A stretch of DNA of 64,000 bases, taken from contig NW_020312902.1 in the NCBI RefSeq assembly GCF_003265705.1, positions 13,254,669-13,318,668 of the forward strand. Direction: 5' to 3'. Both the position numbers and the translations under genes were made by a program. Positions 22,714 through 35,389 of this stretch are shown piece by piece. Source of the stretch: Callorhinus ursinus. Taxonomy: Eukaryota > Chordata > Mammalia > Carnivora > Otariidae. Within the stretch, counting starts at the first letter, position 1. Each line of letters begins with the position of its first letter. The notes beneath the pieces are model-generated. The model saw nothing but the letters and a program-made list of their open reading frames with translations. It did not search any database and was not told where the DNA came from.

Positions 22714-24049
22714 CTGTTCAGAAAATGAATATTGCACACTGGTATAGATGCACAAATGCTAAAACACACCCCCATACACACAAACACAAATACATCCCTA
22801 CAGCCTTCCAAAAAGCCGCAATGCATTTTTTCAAATATTCCCAGCAAGAGCAAATATTCGTACTTTGTGAACAGAGTTTTGGATTTAGAAATAATCCCAA
22901 ATCATTAGAAATCCAGTGTAAAGAAAGAATAGTACATTATCAAATGAAGATTCCAGGTAAAAAAAAAAGGTATGGATGTACATCCTATAGCAGGTACCCT
23001 GGCTGGAGGTGGGTGTCAGGATTGCTGGAAGTTTAAAAGCATCCTCTGGATCACAGTGGAATTACTGACAGAAGTAGGTGACAATGACAACCAAGAAGAT
23101 GATTTTAAAGGTCAAGATTCACTTCTGGGTAAGAGTCCACAGATGTTATTTCAAAATTAATTTCATAGATTTTATTTTAATTTTTCCTATAAATTCTTTC
23201 TCAAACAAATATATACATTTGCATTCATATAATACAAACAGCCATTCAAACTGTCCCAAATACATATAACACAGGTCCCCTGTTTCCCTACAACCAACAA
23301 CACAAAACTGTGGTTCTTTTCCACATTTTCATGAAAGCCTAGCTATGATAAAATAAAGAAATTCAGGTACGATTCCCTTCTCCTTCCCTCCCATTTCAAA
23401 ATGAAGAAGTAATAGACCAGTGTAGAGAGGAGGGCCTCCATCTGAAATGCAAATGGTGTTTCCTTACTTCTTGGAGTTTCATAAGGCTCCCATAGGCATA
23501 AATGTCAGGGTAGAAAAAGAGCAATAAAGTATTATTGCTCTTGAAACCAACCAGAGGTCAGTGAGGGTGGCTTCACTTGGCAGGAGAATTCATGTTTCTA
23601 AGTTAAGCATCCTGAAACTCACAGACCAGGAAGAACAATCCGGACATTTGAATATTGATCCATTGAGTGTTAATGAAACATAAAATAGCAAGGAAAGTCA
23701 CTCTCTCCAGACCTACCCCTCCTTTCTTTTTCTGCTCTCATGTTCTTTGAGCCAAGATTTAATTAAAGCCCAATGAAAATGGAGGCAAATTTTGGTCTAT
23801 GTGTGTGACTAGGGCAGAAATGGAAGGAAGATAGGAATACAAGTTCAATTCCACGTTTATTTATTACTCAATATGTACTGTACTGTCCTGGGAAAGAAGA
23901 GCAACAATCCTTGCCCTCAAGGACTTTTGAGTCTTTGGGGAGAGGGATACAACATGCCTCAAATCCAACCGAAGGAGCATGAAGCAGAACATGATGATAC
24001 GGTATGAAGTGGTACAGTTAGGAAAGCACCAACTGATTATATAAAATGT

Positions 24050-24400
24050 CCTCCCAGCATTGCCACACCCTATCACCTCACCATCTTCCTCTACACCAAA
24101 CTCCTGCCTGACCAGTCCAGACCAACTTTTCAACCCTCTTTGTCTCTGCATGTGTTATTCTCTGGGCTTGAAGCCCTCTACCTCGTCTGTGTCTGATAGT
24201 TTGCTAAGTATTCTTCTTCAATATCTAGGTCAGATGACGCCTCCCCTGACTCCCCAGACAAAATCTCTGTGACCACAGCATGTTGGAAACTCTAAATCTA
24301 TAGAGACCTCTGTTGGTTTTGCTTGCCAATATAAGAGTTCAGACCAGTACTTAGGATGTTGGAGGTACTAAATATTTACTGGGTGAATGAATACTCCATT
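24050..24400 (+). mobile_element. L2 fossil
   Basis: 'ccacaccctatcacctcacc', 'ggtcagatgacgcctcccct' and 'aggtactaaatatttactgg' are L2 3'-end words in the right order. Confidence 0.6.
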
Positions 24401-25934
24401 TATGTTTAAAAATCACACTAATTATCTCATTGCATTGGGTCTATCTGTGCAGGGAGATGTGAGCCCATAGTTGACCTTCCTGTGTGGACCACAGAAAGCA
24501 TCCCAAGTGCTCCAGATTCCTGAGCTAGGAAGGTGGAGCTCAAGACCAGCCTTGATATATCATGGCCATGTTTATATGAAACTGGAAGAAAAGGAGAAAG
24601 GGACATGTCTGTCAAGCAAATTTTTAGCCATGCCTCCTGATCAATGATTGGAGATCTCCCAGCCTGCAAGTTCACTGTGGACTCAGTGTTGTGGCAGCTT
24701 GTAACCGCTCGTGAGAATGGACTTAAAATTTCTGGTATTTTGTAAGCTCATTAATGGTTGTTAAACACAGCCATTATCAAAACTTAAGTTATTTCAAATT
24801 TTAATGAAATAAATTATACTTGAAAGGTAACAAACACTCAAACACACAGATTCCTCATGATTTTGTTGTATTTATTATTATAAAAATATTATTTTATATG
24901 TAAAGCATTAGGTATTATAATTTTACCTACGCTCCTGAGGTTATTTACCTTTATGTACCTGTGTGATAAAAAGACTATATAATATTGTGCTACTGCACAT
25001 CTCTTCTCAATTCTGTATTCACTGATGTTATGTTGGTAGCTTGAAATTGGCCACATTTGGGGATATTTATAGCAATCAGCAAATGCTACTAATGAGGGCT
25101 TATTTATTTGTTCCAAGAGAGCTGGTAGTTAGATATTTACCAGCACAGCACTGAATATCTGATTTCCAAGCATTGCTTACCTGTAGAAACATTTGGGCTG
25201 TGGTGTGTCTGCACTGCTTCTGGAAAATTCCCCACCTGCTATATGACTTAAATCTATTGAATGTTCTGCTAACCCTAAGAGATACTAGTAATCTTTGAAG
25301 GAAGGGTGCCCTCCTAAACAGCTTACGGAAGGAGAGAAATGTCTTAATGCTCTTTCCTAGATGGAACCATCTTTAGCAGTTCTGTTCAGCTCTGCTACAT
25401 GTTAGCGATGCAGTAATTAAAAATGGTGCATCAGGCATGCTGTTTTGCCCCAAAGAGAAAAAGCACCTCATTAATATTTAATAACATTAACAGAAACATC
25501 ACTGGCTGCCCCTAAGCTGTGGACTTCTTCATTAACTTCTGCTAAATGTATATTAAAATCTCATACTGCCCAACCTACCCCCCAGCTCTTGTGTTTGCAT
25601 AATTTCAACAAACAAGCAGTTCCAGCAGCTGCTCCAACTTCCTGGGGGAAAGGTGTTTTTCTGTTGAATTGTGACATTTGGAGAGAATGTGCCAGAAAGT
25701 CTGATTTGCCTCGGGGAAGTATGCTGCCACAGCTTCTGCAAACACACAAGCAGTTTCCTTCCAGAAATAAGTCACCTCTGCATCTTTCTTGACTATAAAA
25801 GGGTTTAGAACTTCTAAAACTTTAGGGAGAAACTTGTCCATTTCCAGGAGATGTATGTCCTCCAAATCCCATTCAGGGAGAAGCCTTAGACCATCTCAAG
25901 AAGGAATAGACAAACTTTAGAAATCACAAAGTTT

Positions 25935-26065
25935 CTGCATATCAGAACTGGAAGGGATGCTTGTATTCGTTGGGTCTAATCCTCTTAGTTGGTAGATTGG
26001 GAGGGAGAAGCAAAAGAGGAGAAGTGACTTGTTCAAGATTGTACACAGCTGACAATGGCACATGG
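25935..26065 (+). mobile_element. Possible old SINE fossil
   Basis: 'atcagaactggaagggatgc', 'gggtctaatcctcttagttg', 'agaagtgacttgttcaagat' and 'tacacagctgacaatgg' follow a common mammalian repeat pattern (MIR-like). The family name is uncertain. Confidence 0.45.
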
Positions 26066-26849
26066 AGGTGATAATGCAGCATTAGTACAATCTCATGGAG
26101 CACCCACTTAATTGTCATAAGGGAGGACCCCCTGGTCCCCAGGAATGACATTCTGAGACTCTTAGAGCCCGCCCAGAAGTCATGGTCTCTGCTGGTGCAG
26201 CTGCTGGGGCTTTCCTACTCTCAGGCCACATACAGCCCTATCATTACTTCACGGACCCCCAGTTCCTCCGTTCTCCCATTTGGCAAGCTGAGATTCCAGA
26301 AACAGTCCTCCACAGGTGTTTCTGTCCCATTTTAGGAGACAGAATCGCCTGCTGGTTTGGGATTGGACAGATAGAACTTTTTGGCAGGCTCAGAGTGAAC
26401 ACTCAACAAACTGGAGCAACCATAACAAAAACATCAATACAAACAATGGAATAATAATTAACATCGTCAGCATTTCTCTAGGGCATAAGCCTAAATATAG
26501 GCATAGAGAAAGATGATTACATTCGAACTATTTCAGAAACTGTTTGAATAAACCAACAAGCATCCCTCAAATATTTCTCCTTATCAAACCCCATGCTAGC
26601 CATCTGCCCTCATCCCTCTACTCATCAACAACTCATCCCTCAACTCATCCCTCTACTCCAACAGTCTCATACAACTGCTTTTTTCTGCAGTGCTGCCCTT
26701 ATTCCTTGTACTCGACAGAAAGTCTACACAGCTCCATCACCACCTCCTACAGGAAGGCTTCCATCATTACTCCTGTCTTCAACACTCTGCTCTGACCGTC
26801 TCTGGCACTTACAGGTAGGAACAGTGCTGTCTGAAAGAACCTTCTCTTC

Positions 26850-27008
26850 TACATCTATGCTATCCAAAATGGTAACCACTAGCCACGTGTGACTACTAAA
26901 CACCCAAATGTGGCTAGTGCAACTGAAGAACTGAATTTTTAATTTTATTTATTTTTAATGCAAATAACCACATGTGACTGGTGACTATTACATTAGACAG
27001 CATAGGTC
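26850..27008 (+). mobile_element. hAT-type DNA transposon fossil
   Basis: Ends 'gctatccaaaatggtaacca' and 'ttacattagacagcatagg', with 'aaatgtggctagtgcaactg' and an AT-rich middle. Same family as 20798-21023. Confidence 0.7.
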
Positions 27009-27319
27009 TGGATTATAGAATTTAGTCCCTAGTAATATTATTATTTGCTGTTACACTTTCATTGAGTTTGAAACTCTGGTTCATACATCTTTGCCTTTTC
27101 TACAATGCCAGTCTACAGAAAAAACATACATAATTGTGCTCTATATGCAGGATACTTACCGTTGGATGGATTTCAGACACACCTGAACTTAGTACTATAG
27201 CATCCCCCTATCTCTTCCCTCTCTCTTCTGCATTACCACATGATAAACTCAAACTCATTGTGTGGATCTGGAACCATACTGCCCATGGAAGGAAACACTA
27301 AAACACACCAAGACCTAGG

Positions 27320-27505
27320 ACTCTGGGTCAGAATATTATTATTTTGAAGGAGTTACTTAACCTTTCTGTGCCTCCATGTCTTCATCTATAAAATGCCTAC
27401 AATAACATATTCTCCTTCCAGAAGCTGGTTGAGAAGATTAAGTAAGATAATCCATCTAAAGGACTTGGTGCATAGTAGGTATTCAGCAAAAGTTACTGCT
27501 GAGTG
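27320..27505 (+). mobile_element. MIR fossil
   Basis: 'aggagttacttaacctttct', 'gtgcctccatgtcttcatct', 'ataaaatgcctacaataaca' and 'tgcatagtaggtattcagca' in MIR order. Confidence 0.8.
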
Positions 27506-28536
27506 AGTGGTTGGATGAATAAGAAAATAATTTCTGGTTCAACCTGGTTCTAGCTGAACAAAGGTATTTGCATCTCTCAGATGGCAACTCCTTTCGAGGA
27601 GCCTCACATGACTTCAGAGCAAAACACTTTTGCTCCTTTTTCTGACCACCCGCTAGTCCTTGACAAACTTAATTCTCAGGGAGGATTTATTCCTGGCCCT
27701 TCACCAGTGCCACAATGGAAGTGGCTCTCTAGAATAAGCATGAAGCTACTAAGCAGAAACATCACTATTTATGCAAAATTCATGCTTATTACTGACATGC
27801 ACTTTGGATGGAAGGGTGAATATTATTCTACAAAAATGCTTCTGAGAATCTATAAAACCTTCCCTCTTCAAAAAAAGGAAAGATACAGTGTGAATATACC
27901 CTCCCTTTCTGGATCCAGGCTACACTCCTTACCTGTTCCACCAAAATCAAGACATTTAATCCATCCTCCTCAATCCTGCTTTACCAATCTGATTAAACTA
28001 GGTTACTCCCTCTCCCTGCTGTCTCTGACACTTAAAAGTTGCCTGAACCAATCAAATGAACATGACCTGATTTGGCTTAGGCAAACAACTACGTAGAATG
28101 AGTATCATAATTACTTACACTAACTAAGCTGGGCTTTTCAAATTCTTTAGCTAATAATACTTCCTAGTAGGAAGGACCACTGAGAAGGACACAAGGCTAT
28201 AAAATTGTTGCCACGCACAGATTTCCAGCAAGGACACTGGAGACAAACCATATTTGATGGAAAAACTATATTTTTACATCAATACCTATGCTTATTGAAG
28301 TTCACTTAAAAACAAAACAATCTCAAATACTCAGTTCTACTGTCTATAAACACCACTGTAGAAAGACAACAGAAATTTCAGAAATGAAACTGTCTCTTCC
28401 ATACTCAAAAGTAGTGTAAAAGTACTTTTTAGGTCACATGATTACATTTTGCTCTTGCTCTCAGATTCTGACCACTAACCCAGCCTCAAGTCTTGTATAT
28501 TTGTTTATCCTACCTCTGACTCAAGTGGTTCTTTAT

Positions 28537-29172
28537 TATTATTATTCAAGTATAATTAACACAGTGTTCTATTAGTTTCAGGTGTACAATATAATGATTC
28601 AACAATTCCATACACTTCTCAGTGCCCATCACGATAAGGGTACTCTTAATCCCCATCACCCATTTCACCCATCCCCCCACCCTGCCCTCTGGCAACCACC
28701 AGGTTTTTCTCTATTTTTAAGAGTCTGGTTTTGTTTTGTTTTGTTTTTTGTCTTCTTGTTTGTTCATTTGTTTCTTAAATTTCACATATGAGTGAAATTA
28801 TATGGTATCTGTCTTTTTCTGACTGACTTATTGCACTTAGCATTATACCTTCTAGGTCCATCCATGTTGTTGCAAATGGCAAGATTTTATTCTTTTTTAT
28901 GGCTGAGTAATATTCAGTTATATAGAGAGAGATATAGATACAGATGTAGATATACCCCCATCTTCTTATCCATTTAGCTATTGATGGCCATATTTGGGCT
29001 GCTTCTATATTTTGGCTATTGTAAATAATGCTGCAATAAACATAGGGGTGCATGTATATTTTCAAATTAGTGTTTCTATTTTTTTCAGGTAAATATTCAG
29101 TAGTGAAATTACTGGATCATATAGTAATTCCATTTTTAATTTTTTGAGGAACCTCCATACTGTCTTCTATAT
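28537..29172 (-). mobile_element. Truncated L1 3' end, reverse orientation
   Basis: Reverse complement of the L1 3' UTR and ORF2 end: 'tttcaggtgtacaatataat', 'ggctgagtaatattcagtta', 'gtaaataatgctgcaataaa', 'aaattactggatcatatagt'. A small GATATAGATA expansion sits at 28925-28955. ORF2 is too short and degraded to be active. Confidence 0.92.
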
Positions 29173-29499
29173 TCTTGAGATACAACTGAGAGTGGAAAGA
29201 CCACCACATAATACTTCAAATACCAGTCCCCCCCCTCCAAATTCTATAAAGTCTTCTTGAACACCATATACCTACTACAATTCCAGGACCAATGGTCAAA
29301 CTACTTCATCTGGAATTGGGTTAAAGTTAATGGAACATTCCAGATTAATCCATATCAACAGCAATTAACCTAGGTCATTTGAGGATGAATTCTAATTTTA
29401 AAATAACTAAACTTGAGGAACTGTTTCTTATGAAACATAAGGTAAGTCTAATAACAAAGACTTGTTTGATTTCTTAAGAAATGGCATATTTAGGAGAGA

Positions 29500-29640
29500 A
29501 CATAGAATTTAGCTAGACTTGCATTTGAACTCCAGATTTCTCCCAGTTGTGTGATCTTAGTCAAGTAACTTATATTCCAGATGTTCATCTTCTTCTCATT
29601 AAAATGCCATAGTAACAATGTTGATATTACAGAATGTTGG
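29500..29640 (+). mobile_element. MIR fossil
   Basis: 'gaatttagctagacttgcat', 'gtgtgatcttagtcaagtaa', 'atctt' and 'tctcattaaaatgccatagt' fit the MIR 5' half. Confidence 0.6.
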
Positions 29641-29735
29641 GTCCAGGTGGTACCTCTACCAATGCAAGTATGGGAGCCAAAGAACACCTTGCAAAGGCTT
29701 TTTATTTCTCCCTGCTTTACTCACAGATGCATTCT

Positions 29736-29937
29736 TTTTTTTTAAGAGATTTTATTTATTTATTTGACAGAGAGAGTGAGAGAGAGAGAGCAAAAGCAGG
29801 GGGAGTGACAGAGGGAGAGGGGGAAGCAGACTCCCCACTGAGCAAGGAGCCCGATGCAGGACTCCATCTGAGGACTCTGGGATCATGACCTGAGCTGAAG
29901 GCAGACGCTTAATCAACTGAGCCACCCAGACACCCCT
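29736..29937 (-). mobile_element. Can-SINE with target duplication
   Basis: Reverse-oriented SINE, (ATTT)n tail and head 'ctgagccacccagacacccc'. The target duplication cacagatgcattct (29722-29735) against caaagatgtattct (29938-29951) has two mismatches in 14. Confidence 0.95.
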
Positions 29938-30189
29938 CAAAGATGTATTCTGATAGCAGTTCCCAAAGAAAGGCTCAGAAATATTTTAGGCAATGCCGCC
30001 AATAATGAGTGAATGGATTACACCCAAAGGTACAACTTTGTAGATAGGGCTCATTTGGATGTATAAGCTCTGGTTTACTTGCTAAAAATACCACGGGGAC
30101 CACTTAACTCTGGGGTATAAGATTAACAACAGCAGCAACAACAGCTACCATATGGATTCTTACATCACTAGGATGAATGCCTTACCTAC

Positions 30190-30335
30190 ATTAATGATAT
30201 AGATTAATTCACTTATTCCTCCCTAGCACCAATGAGATACATGATCTATATTTGTATTTTATAGCCAAGAAGGTGAAATCATAGAGATTAAGAAAATTTC
30301 CCAAGGTCAAAAACTGAATATCAGAGCCGGGATTT
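30190..30335 (+). mobile_element. MIR fossil
   Basis: 'ttatagccaagaaggtgaaa', 'tttcccaaggtcaaaaactg' and 'atatcagagccgggattttt' are the MIR 3' half. Confidence 0.65.
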
Positions 30336-31229
30336 TTTTTTTTCCCCAGACCAGTAAATGTTAGTGGAATTACTGAAAGACAAATATCTAGGTTACAATT
30401 CTTCTTTCTCCATTGTGAGGTTTCCCAACAGCAGGATCTATTACAGCTCAGAGAGACACAGGAGAAAATGTAGCATGGCATGCAAAGACAGTATGCCTCC
30501 ATGGAGTCAGTCTGCAGAGGGGGACACAAGGAAGACTGAAATTCATATTCTGAATATTCAAACTGACATCCATATGTCATGTAGCATAATTCTCAGGGGC
30601 CTACTATACATTGCTATGACAATTTTGCTGGATTGTATTGGAAATCAGTCTTCCCAAGTATGAAAATATCCTCTGTCTCCAAATGGTCAGAAGTGTCACA
30701 GATAGGACACTAACATTCAAATTAAATTCCATTTAGCATATCCCATTTGAATGACTCTCACTGAGGTCAAGCTTTCCAAGGCATGAGTTCAGGGATGAAG
30801 AGTAGCTAGGGAGCAGCCGTAGTCCTCTAGCTGGCTTGCAGTTACCAGTTATAGTCCTAGTAGAAAGTGGGGAACCAAAGAAGGCTTCCAGCACAAAGCA
30901 AGCCTCAGAAACAGGCTGGATGAGGTTGTTGGGCAGGGGCAGCTGTTCTGCACCTATTTGGATTTACTTCTGTTATTCAACACCAGAAAAGCCCAATTGC
31001 AACTCTGTCACTGCCCTGCCATATTTATAGGCTGATGCCAGAGCCCTTAGGTTTGTCTTTTAATCTGGAAAGGGTTATGGACATATCTATATTGAACTTC
31101 AACTTTTGACTGTGATGTAGGGGAGGAATTTACCCAGCTGGGATCAGAATGGGATCACCAATGGGATCACCCATGCCCAGACTTGGGACATCTGTTGACT
31201 CCTAAAAGGAACAACATTTAGGAACATGG

Positions 31230-32088
31230 TGCAACTATTTAATTTACTATGGGTGAGGCACTGAAGCAAGTCTAAAGTTCCCGCCCTCATGACACTTGCA
31301 TTCTGCTGGGGAAAGACAGGTGGTAATAAAGCAATTTAGAAAACATGATCACTCCATATGGTGACTAATACTAAAACCATGAAATCTGTGAGGTGTCACA
31401 GTGACAGGGTATAGGTGAGATCAGGTGGTCTCAGAAAGCATTTCTGAGAAGCTGCTATTTTTGCTGAGATGTGAGTTACCTAGAGGTGCCAGCCATGCTG
31501 AGATCTGGAAGAAATCCTTACAGTTGCTATTGTCTCTGTTAGGAATGAGCCTGGATTAATTAAGATACAGAAAGAAGATGGTAATGTGGCTGCAAAATGG
31601 TGAATGAGGGGAGAATAGTAAGAAATTAAGGCCCAATGGTAGCAGGCCAAATAATGTAGAGTAGAGAAAGCCAAGGAAGGAAGATGGCATAATATTTTAA
31701 GGGAGAGAGGAAGCCACTGGAGTGTTTTAAGTGCAGGAGTGATAATATTGGATTTGGGTTTTTATAGTCAAATTTTGGTTACTGTGAGGAAGAGAGGTTT
31801 TAGGGCAACGAGGGTGAAAATAGAGAGACAACAGACTGTTGTAGTGTCCAGGCTGCAGTAGACATGGGCAGAGGTGCTTCAGGTTAGAATGTATTCTGGA
31901 GGGGCCCCAGGTGGCTCAGTCAGTTAAGTGTCTGACTCCTGGTTTGGGCTCAGGTCATGATTTCAGGATTGTGGGATCAAGCCCTGCTCTGGGCTCCATG
32001 CTCAGCAGGGAGCCTGCTGGAGATTTGCTCTCCTTTTCTACCTCCCTCTACCCCATCCCCCTGCTTGCTCTCTCACTCTCTCCCTCTC

Positions 32089-32144
<56 letters not shown>

Positions 32145-32540
32145 ATCTAAATGAATGAATGAATGAATGAATGTGTTCTGGAGGTAAAGACTCACAAGGA
32201 CTTGTGGATGGACTGGACCTGACGGTAAGGGAAAAATCAAGCTCTCCTGGGATTTTTACTTAAGGAACTGTGTGTTTTATTGAGTTTGGAAAAACCAGTC
32301 CGAAGAAGAGCTGAAAAACTCCCAGCAGTTAAAGATTCAGGAAGAGCTCCCCCTTGGCCATACTGAATCTGAAATCCCTACTAGCAATTCTAGGGGAGAT
32401 GGTGGCTGAGTACGTACATGGACACACATGTCTCCATCCTAGAGGTCAGTGAGGTCAGAGCTGGAGATAAATATTTGGACATTTGTGAATCATTGCTTAA
32501 TAGGTGAGATTTAAAGTTGTTCTTTGTGATTGTTGTTAGA
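31230..32540 (+). repeat. Long old interspersed repeat, family not fixed, split by a SINE
   Basis: Recurring words of a common mammalian repeat: 'ctcatgacacttgcattctg', 'aagccactggagtgttttaa', 'gtgcaggagtgataatattg' and, after the SINE, 'aaatatttggacatttgtga'. The same order of words is found at 52440-52870 and 62240-63190. I cannot name the family with certainty. Confidence 0.6.
31901..32168 (+). mobile_element. Can-SINE with compound tail microsatellite and target duplication
   Basis: Head 'ggggccccaggtggctcagt', CT-rich body, then an (AAAT)n tail of about 55 bases that passes into an (ATGA)n run at 32148-32172. The target duplication gaatgtattctgga (31887-31900) against gaatgtgttctgga (32169-32182) has one mismatch. 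Confidence 0.94.
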
Positions 32541-32941
32541 GGGAGGAAGAAAATGATGAAAAGAGAGTTCACATGGAAAATCACGGTTTGAGCTAATGTG
32601 TCTGGAGGTACCTGTCCATGGTGGCAGCTCTCCAAGCTGTCAGTGCCCCACCCAACCTCTCTGGTACTTTCCCAGAGCTGCTAACTGATAATGAGAAGGT
32701 TTCCTTGGACACGCTGCTCTGATAGAACAGTGGGCTTCCCTGTGAAAACGTCTCCTCCTGTCCTCCTTCCAGCGATGCAGCCTTCCCATCTGGCCCAGGG
32801 ACTGGAGCCATCAGGCCCACAGGCCAGCAAACACACCTCCCATCTGAGGGTCATGACTTCCTCCCTTACCTCCATCTTCATCCCCAACCCCAACAGGTAA
32901 ATGTCTGACTGAAATTGACAATGAGATGCCAAGGGACTCAC

Positions 32942-33075
32942 CATTCAAAGTCCCAGTCGGCACAGGCACAGGGTTCTGAGACCACTGTCCCTGAAGAGTC
33001 TCGGCCCAGGGCACACTGAGCTCCTGGCTTGCGTTTCTTGAATATTTTCCTTTCTCCCATGACGCAGGGCTCCCC
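32942..33075 (-). CDS. SORCS1: SORCS1 internal exon 3 of 8: 10CC module
   Basis: This exon is 134 nt, 44 codons plus TG of a split Cys. The acceptor is CTAAG|GGGGAGC and the donor is ATG|GTGAGT. The translation runs GEPCVMGERKIFKKRKPGAQ, then CALGRDSSGTVVSEPCACAD and WDFE. It carries four complete cysteines plus the split one, so it is the core of the ten-cysteine 10CC module of VPS10 receptors. The basic KIFKKRKP segment is typical of this loop in SORCS proteins. Position 1 of GEPC joins in phase 0 to LLNQ of the preceding exon. The sequence is intact, with no stop or frameshift. I am less sure of a few individual residues as species differences from human, since I compared from memory. Confidence 0.95.
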
Positions 33076-34084
33076 CTTAGAAAGAAAGTCCATAGTGAGA
33101 AAGGCAGAAAAACACAAAGGAGATGAAATAAACCAGCTTCTCGATAAGAAACATTAGCCTTTTCATTCTCTTCTAGTCACTCTGTGTAGCAATCTCTTTC
33201 CCAGTAACCATTCAGGAATCTCGAGGGAAAAAGGGCCAGTCTGTTACTACCATACCAGAGGAACATCATAGAGCTGTCCCATCACTACCCTTCACCCCAC
33301 CTAGCCAATGATGTCTGCTTCATCTTGTTTCTTTTCCACCTTTAGAGAGAATGCACCTTCAAAGAGAGTTCACAGATCTCCAAATTGCCCAAATGACCTC
33401 GGCATAAATTCTAGTGGAAAAGAACCCACTTCTGGCACAGTTTTAACATCATCTTCAGAGTAAAATTGAAGCTGGCCCAAAAAGTTCTCTCTCTCTGATA
33501 AACAACCATGCCTAAGTCCTTATTCCCAAACAAGGGCAAAAAGAGGAGAAGCTGATACAAATTACATGAACCCAATGGTTCTGAGAATGCAGAAGTCTGC
33601 TTACATTGCATAGCAACAAATATCTGCCATTTCTACTAGAGTCACTCACCCCCATCCCTCACCCTTTTTCTATGGTCCTGTTTTCAGTGTTCTTGGGCCT
33701 CTTACTGCAGGCTGGCCTGACAAGTGTTCTCGCCCTCTCCATTGGAGGTGAGATGATGAAACTGTTGAAAGGTCTCTTAGCTGTCTGGGCTTATTTCTCC
33801 ACAGATAGAGCTAAAGCCCCAGCTTATCATTGTTACCTCACCCCTAGGCTACTTGGTGACCTCAATGGGTAGATCGGAATCCCAGGGTGCAAAAGGGTAC
33901 TGAAATACCATCTGTCTATGCTGGACCTGGATGTGTGGACTCCAACCCTTCCCCCCAAATCTACTATTATCTTTGGATGGCTCGCTACCTTCCACCTCCA
34001 AACAGGAAGGCCCAGAGATGACCAAACAGGGCTTGTGGAAGCTCCACCTCCTAGAAGCCAGTGTGCCCCTACCCTATGGTGTAC
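33076..34084 (-). other. SORCS1 intron, 1.0 kb
   Basis: This is a short intron between the first two 10CC exons. I recognise no repeat in it. A T/C-rich stretch near 33650-33720 is the only compositional feature. Confidence 0.85.
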
Positions 34085-34202
34085 CTGATTGAGCAGGTGC
34101 CAGGTCTGATAGTCCTCCTTGGTGCAGCGCCGGCTGAAGATAGATTTGTAGTCCACTTTCACCAACTGCCATTCAGAACGGAGGCTGAAGTGGCCAAAAA
34201 CT
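34085..34202 (-). CDS. SORCS1: SORCS1 internal exon 2 of 8: propeller exit and start of 10CC module
   Basis: This exon is 118 nt. Its first base A completes Thr (AC|A), followed by 39 whole codons ending in Gln (CAG|GTACAC donor; acceptor CTTAG|A). The peptide contains VFGHFSLRSEWQLVKVDYKS and then SRRCTKEDYQTWHLLNQ. The VFGH...W.LVKVDY stretch closes the VPS10 propeller, and Cys in SRRC is the first of the ten cysteines of the 10CC module that packs below it. The exon ends in phase 0 and joins directly to the exon at 33075 through a 1 kb intron. The wording SRRCTKEDYQTW is what I recall for SORCS1; SORCS3 differs here. Read past the donor, the frame soon leaves SORCS1 sequence, which supports the exon end. 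Confidence 0.95.
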
Positions 34203-34404
34203 CTAAGTGTTTAGGGGAGGCATGGGAGAGACAAGCAGAGAGAGCCCCCTAGTCAGTCACTAATGCACAAAGACTGGAGGGAGAGAGACCGAATTGCAGC
34301 CTGGACTCAACAGATTCTTCCAAAATGAGGTCTTTGAAGGTCACCAAGGACAAAGTGCACCATTTTATAACTCTAGCCAATTGACATGGTATTCACAGTG
34401 GGTT

Positions 34405-34570
34405 TAAAACTAACCATTTTTTCAGTTGCAAAAGTAATATATGTGCTTTATAGGAAGCATTGAAAACACAGAAAGATACGAAGGAAAAAATTCACCCAAT
34501 AGTTCAAAATCTTCCACTCAGAAAGAACTGTTGTGCATATCTTGACATGTAGCCTTCTTGTTTCACCTTA
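34405..34570 (+). mobile_element. Old L1M-type fragment
   Basis: 'gttgcaaaagtaatatatgt', 'gaaaacacagaaagatacga' and 'cttgacatgtagccttcttg' follow the pattern of old L1 3' UTRs. The family is uncertain. Confidence 0.45.
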
Positions 34571-35389
34571 ATGCAAGCACGGTTATTTTATCTACTGATG
34601 TCTACTAACAGGGACTCAGTTTTCTCACCTGTAAAGTAAATTGTATATATGTATGTTGGAGGGGGGTGGGTTAGCTAATCTAAAGTATGGCTTCCAGTTC
34701 CAATATTCTGACTAAATCTCAGTGTGTTTTAGTTGAAATCCTCATTGCTTAATTCACATGAATATCACTCCTTCCCCCTTCCCTGAAAAATCATAGTACC
34801 CTCATAAAAGGAACTCCTATTTATGTACAGTAAAGAACCATACCGGTAATCTGTGTGACTTAGATAATCAATACTGCCCTTTTCAAAGCCCAGAAGTTGA
34901 TGGCCCTGTAAATATGAATGATCAATCGTTTCTAGAAAAATAGAAAAAAAGACTGATCATCCATACTCCACTCGGGTGGCATATCTTGTAATTACAACGC
35001 AAGACATCTATCATAGTGCTATAAATGGGAGAGCAATCACTCTGGGAACCTCAACCAATGGAAGTCTTTCAAGGCACTGGATATCTTCCATGTGAGCAAA
35101 ACTTAATCATGCTCCCAGCCCTGGATTCTCGTCTCCCCACAGCCAGCTCTTCCTATGGTGACACCTAAGAGACTAACTCTCCTTCAGGGACAGTCCCTGC
35201 TGCTATCTGAAGGATGAGTTCAGATGCTTTGGGAGCGGTGAGAGCAGACTAAAATTATGAAATAGACAAAGAAATAGGATCGTTTTGTGGATCGTACAAC
35301 TTATATTACATCTTGGGAAATGCCCTTTAATGTTCTATCAGTTTAAAAGTTAAATACAATTTTTCAGAGTCTTGTCTAAAAGAAGATTA

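Larger units (their letters stand above)
22714..32941 (-). other. SORCS1 intron, 10.2 kb
   Basis: This intron carries L2, hAT, MIR, L1 and SINE insertions and one long unassigned old repeat. Nothing is recognised in 22714-24050, 24400-25930, 26070-26850, 27510-28535, 29180-29495, 30340-31230 or 32545-32941. The 171-codon open frame on the plus strand at 27581-28096 has no recognisable domain. Confidence 0.85.

Noticed and set aside
27581..28096. 171-codon open frame on the plus strand
   Set aside because: It is one of the longest frames but has no recognisable domain, no exon-like flank or upstream gene signal, and low-complexity Ser/Leu/Pro wording. It lies antisense in a SORCS1 intron, and chance fits.
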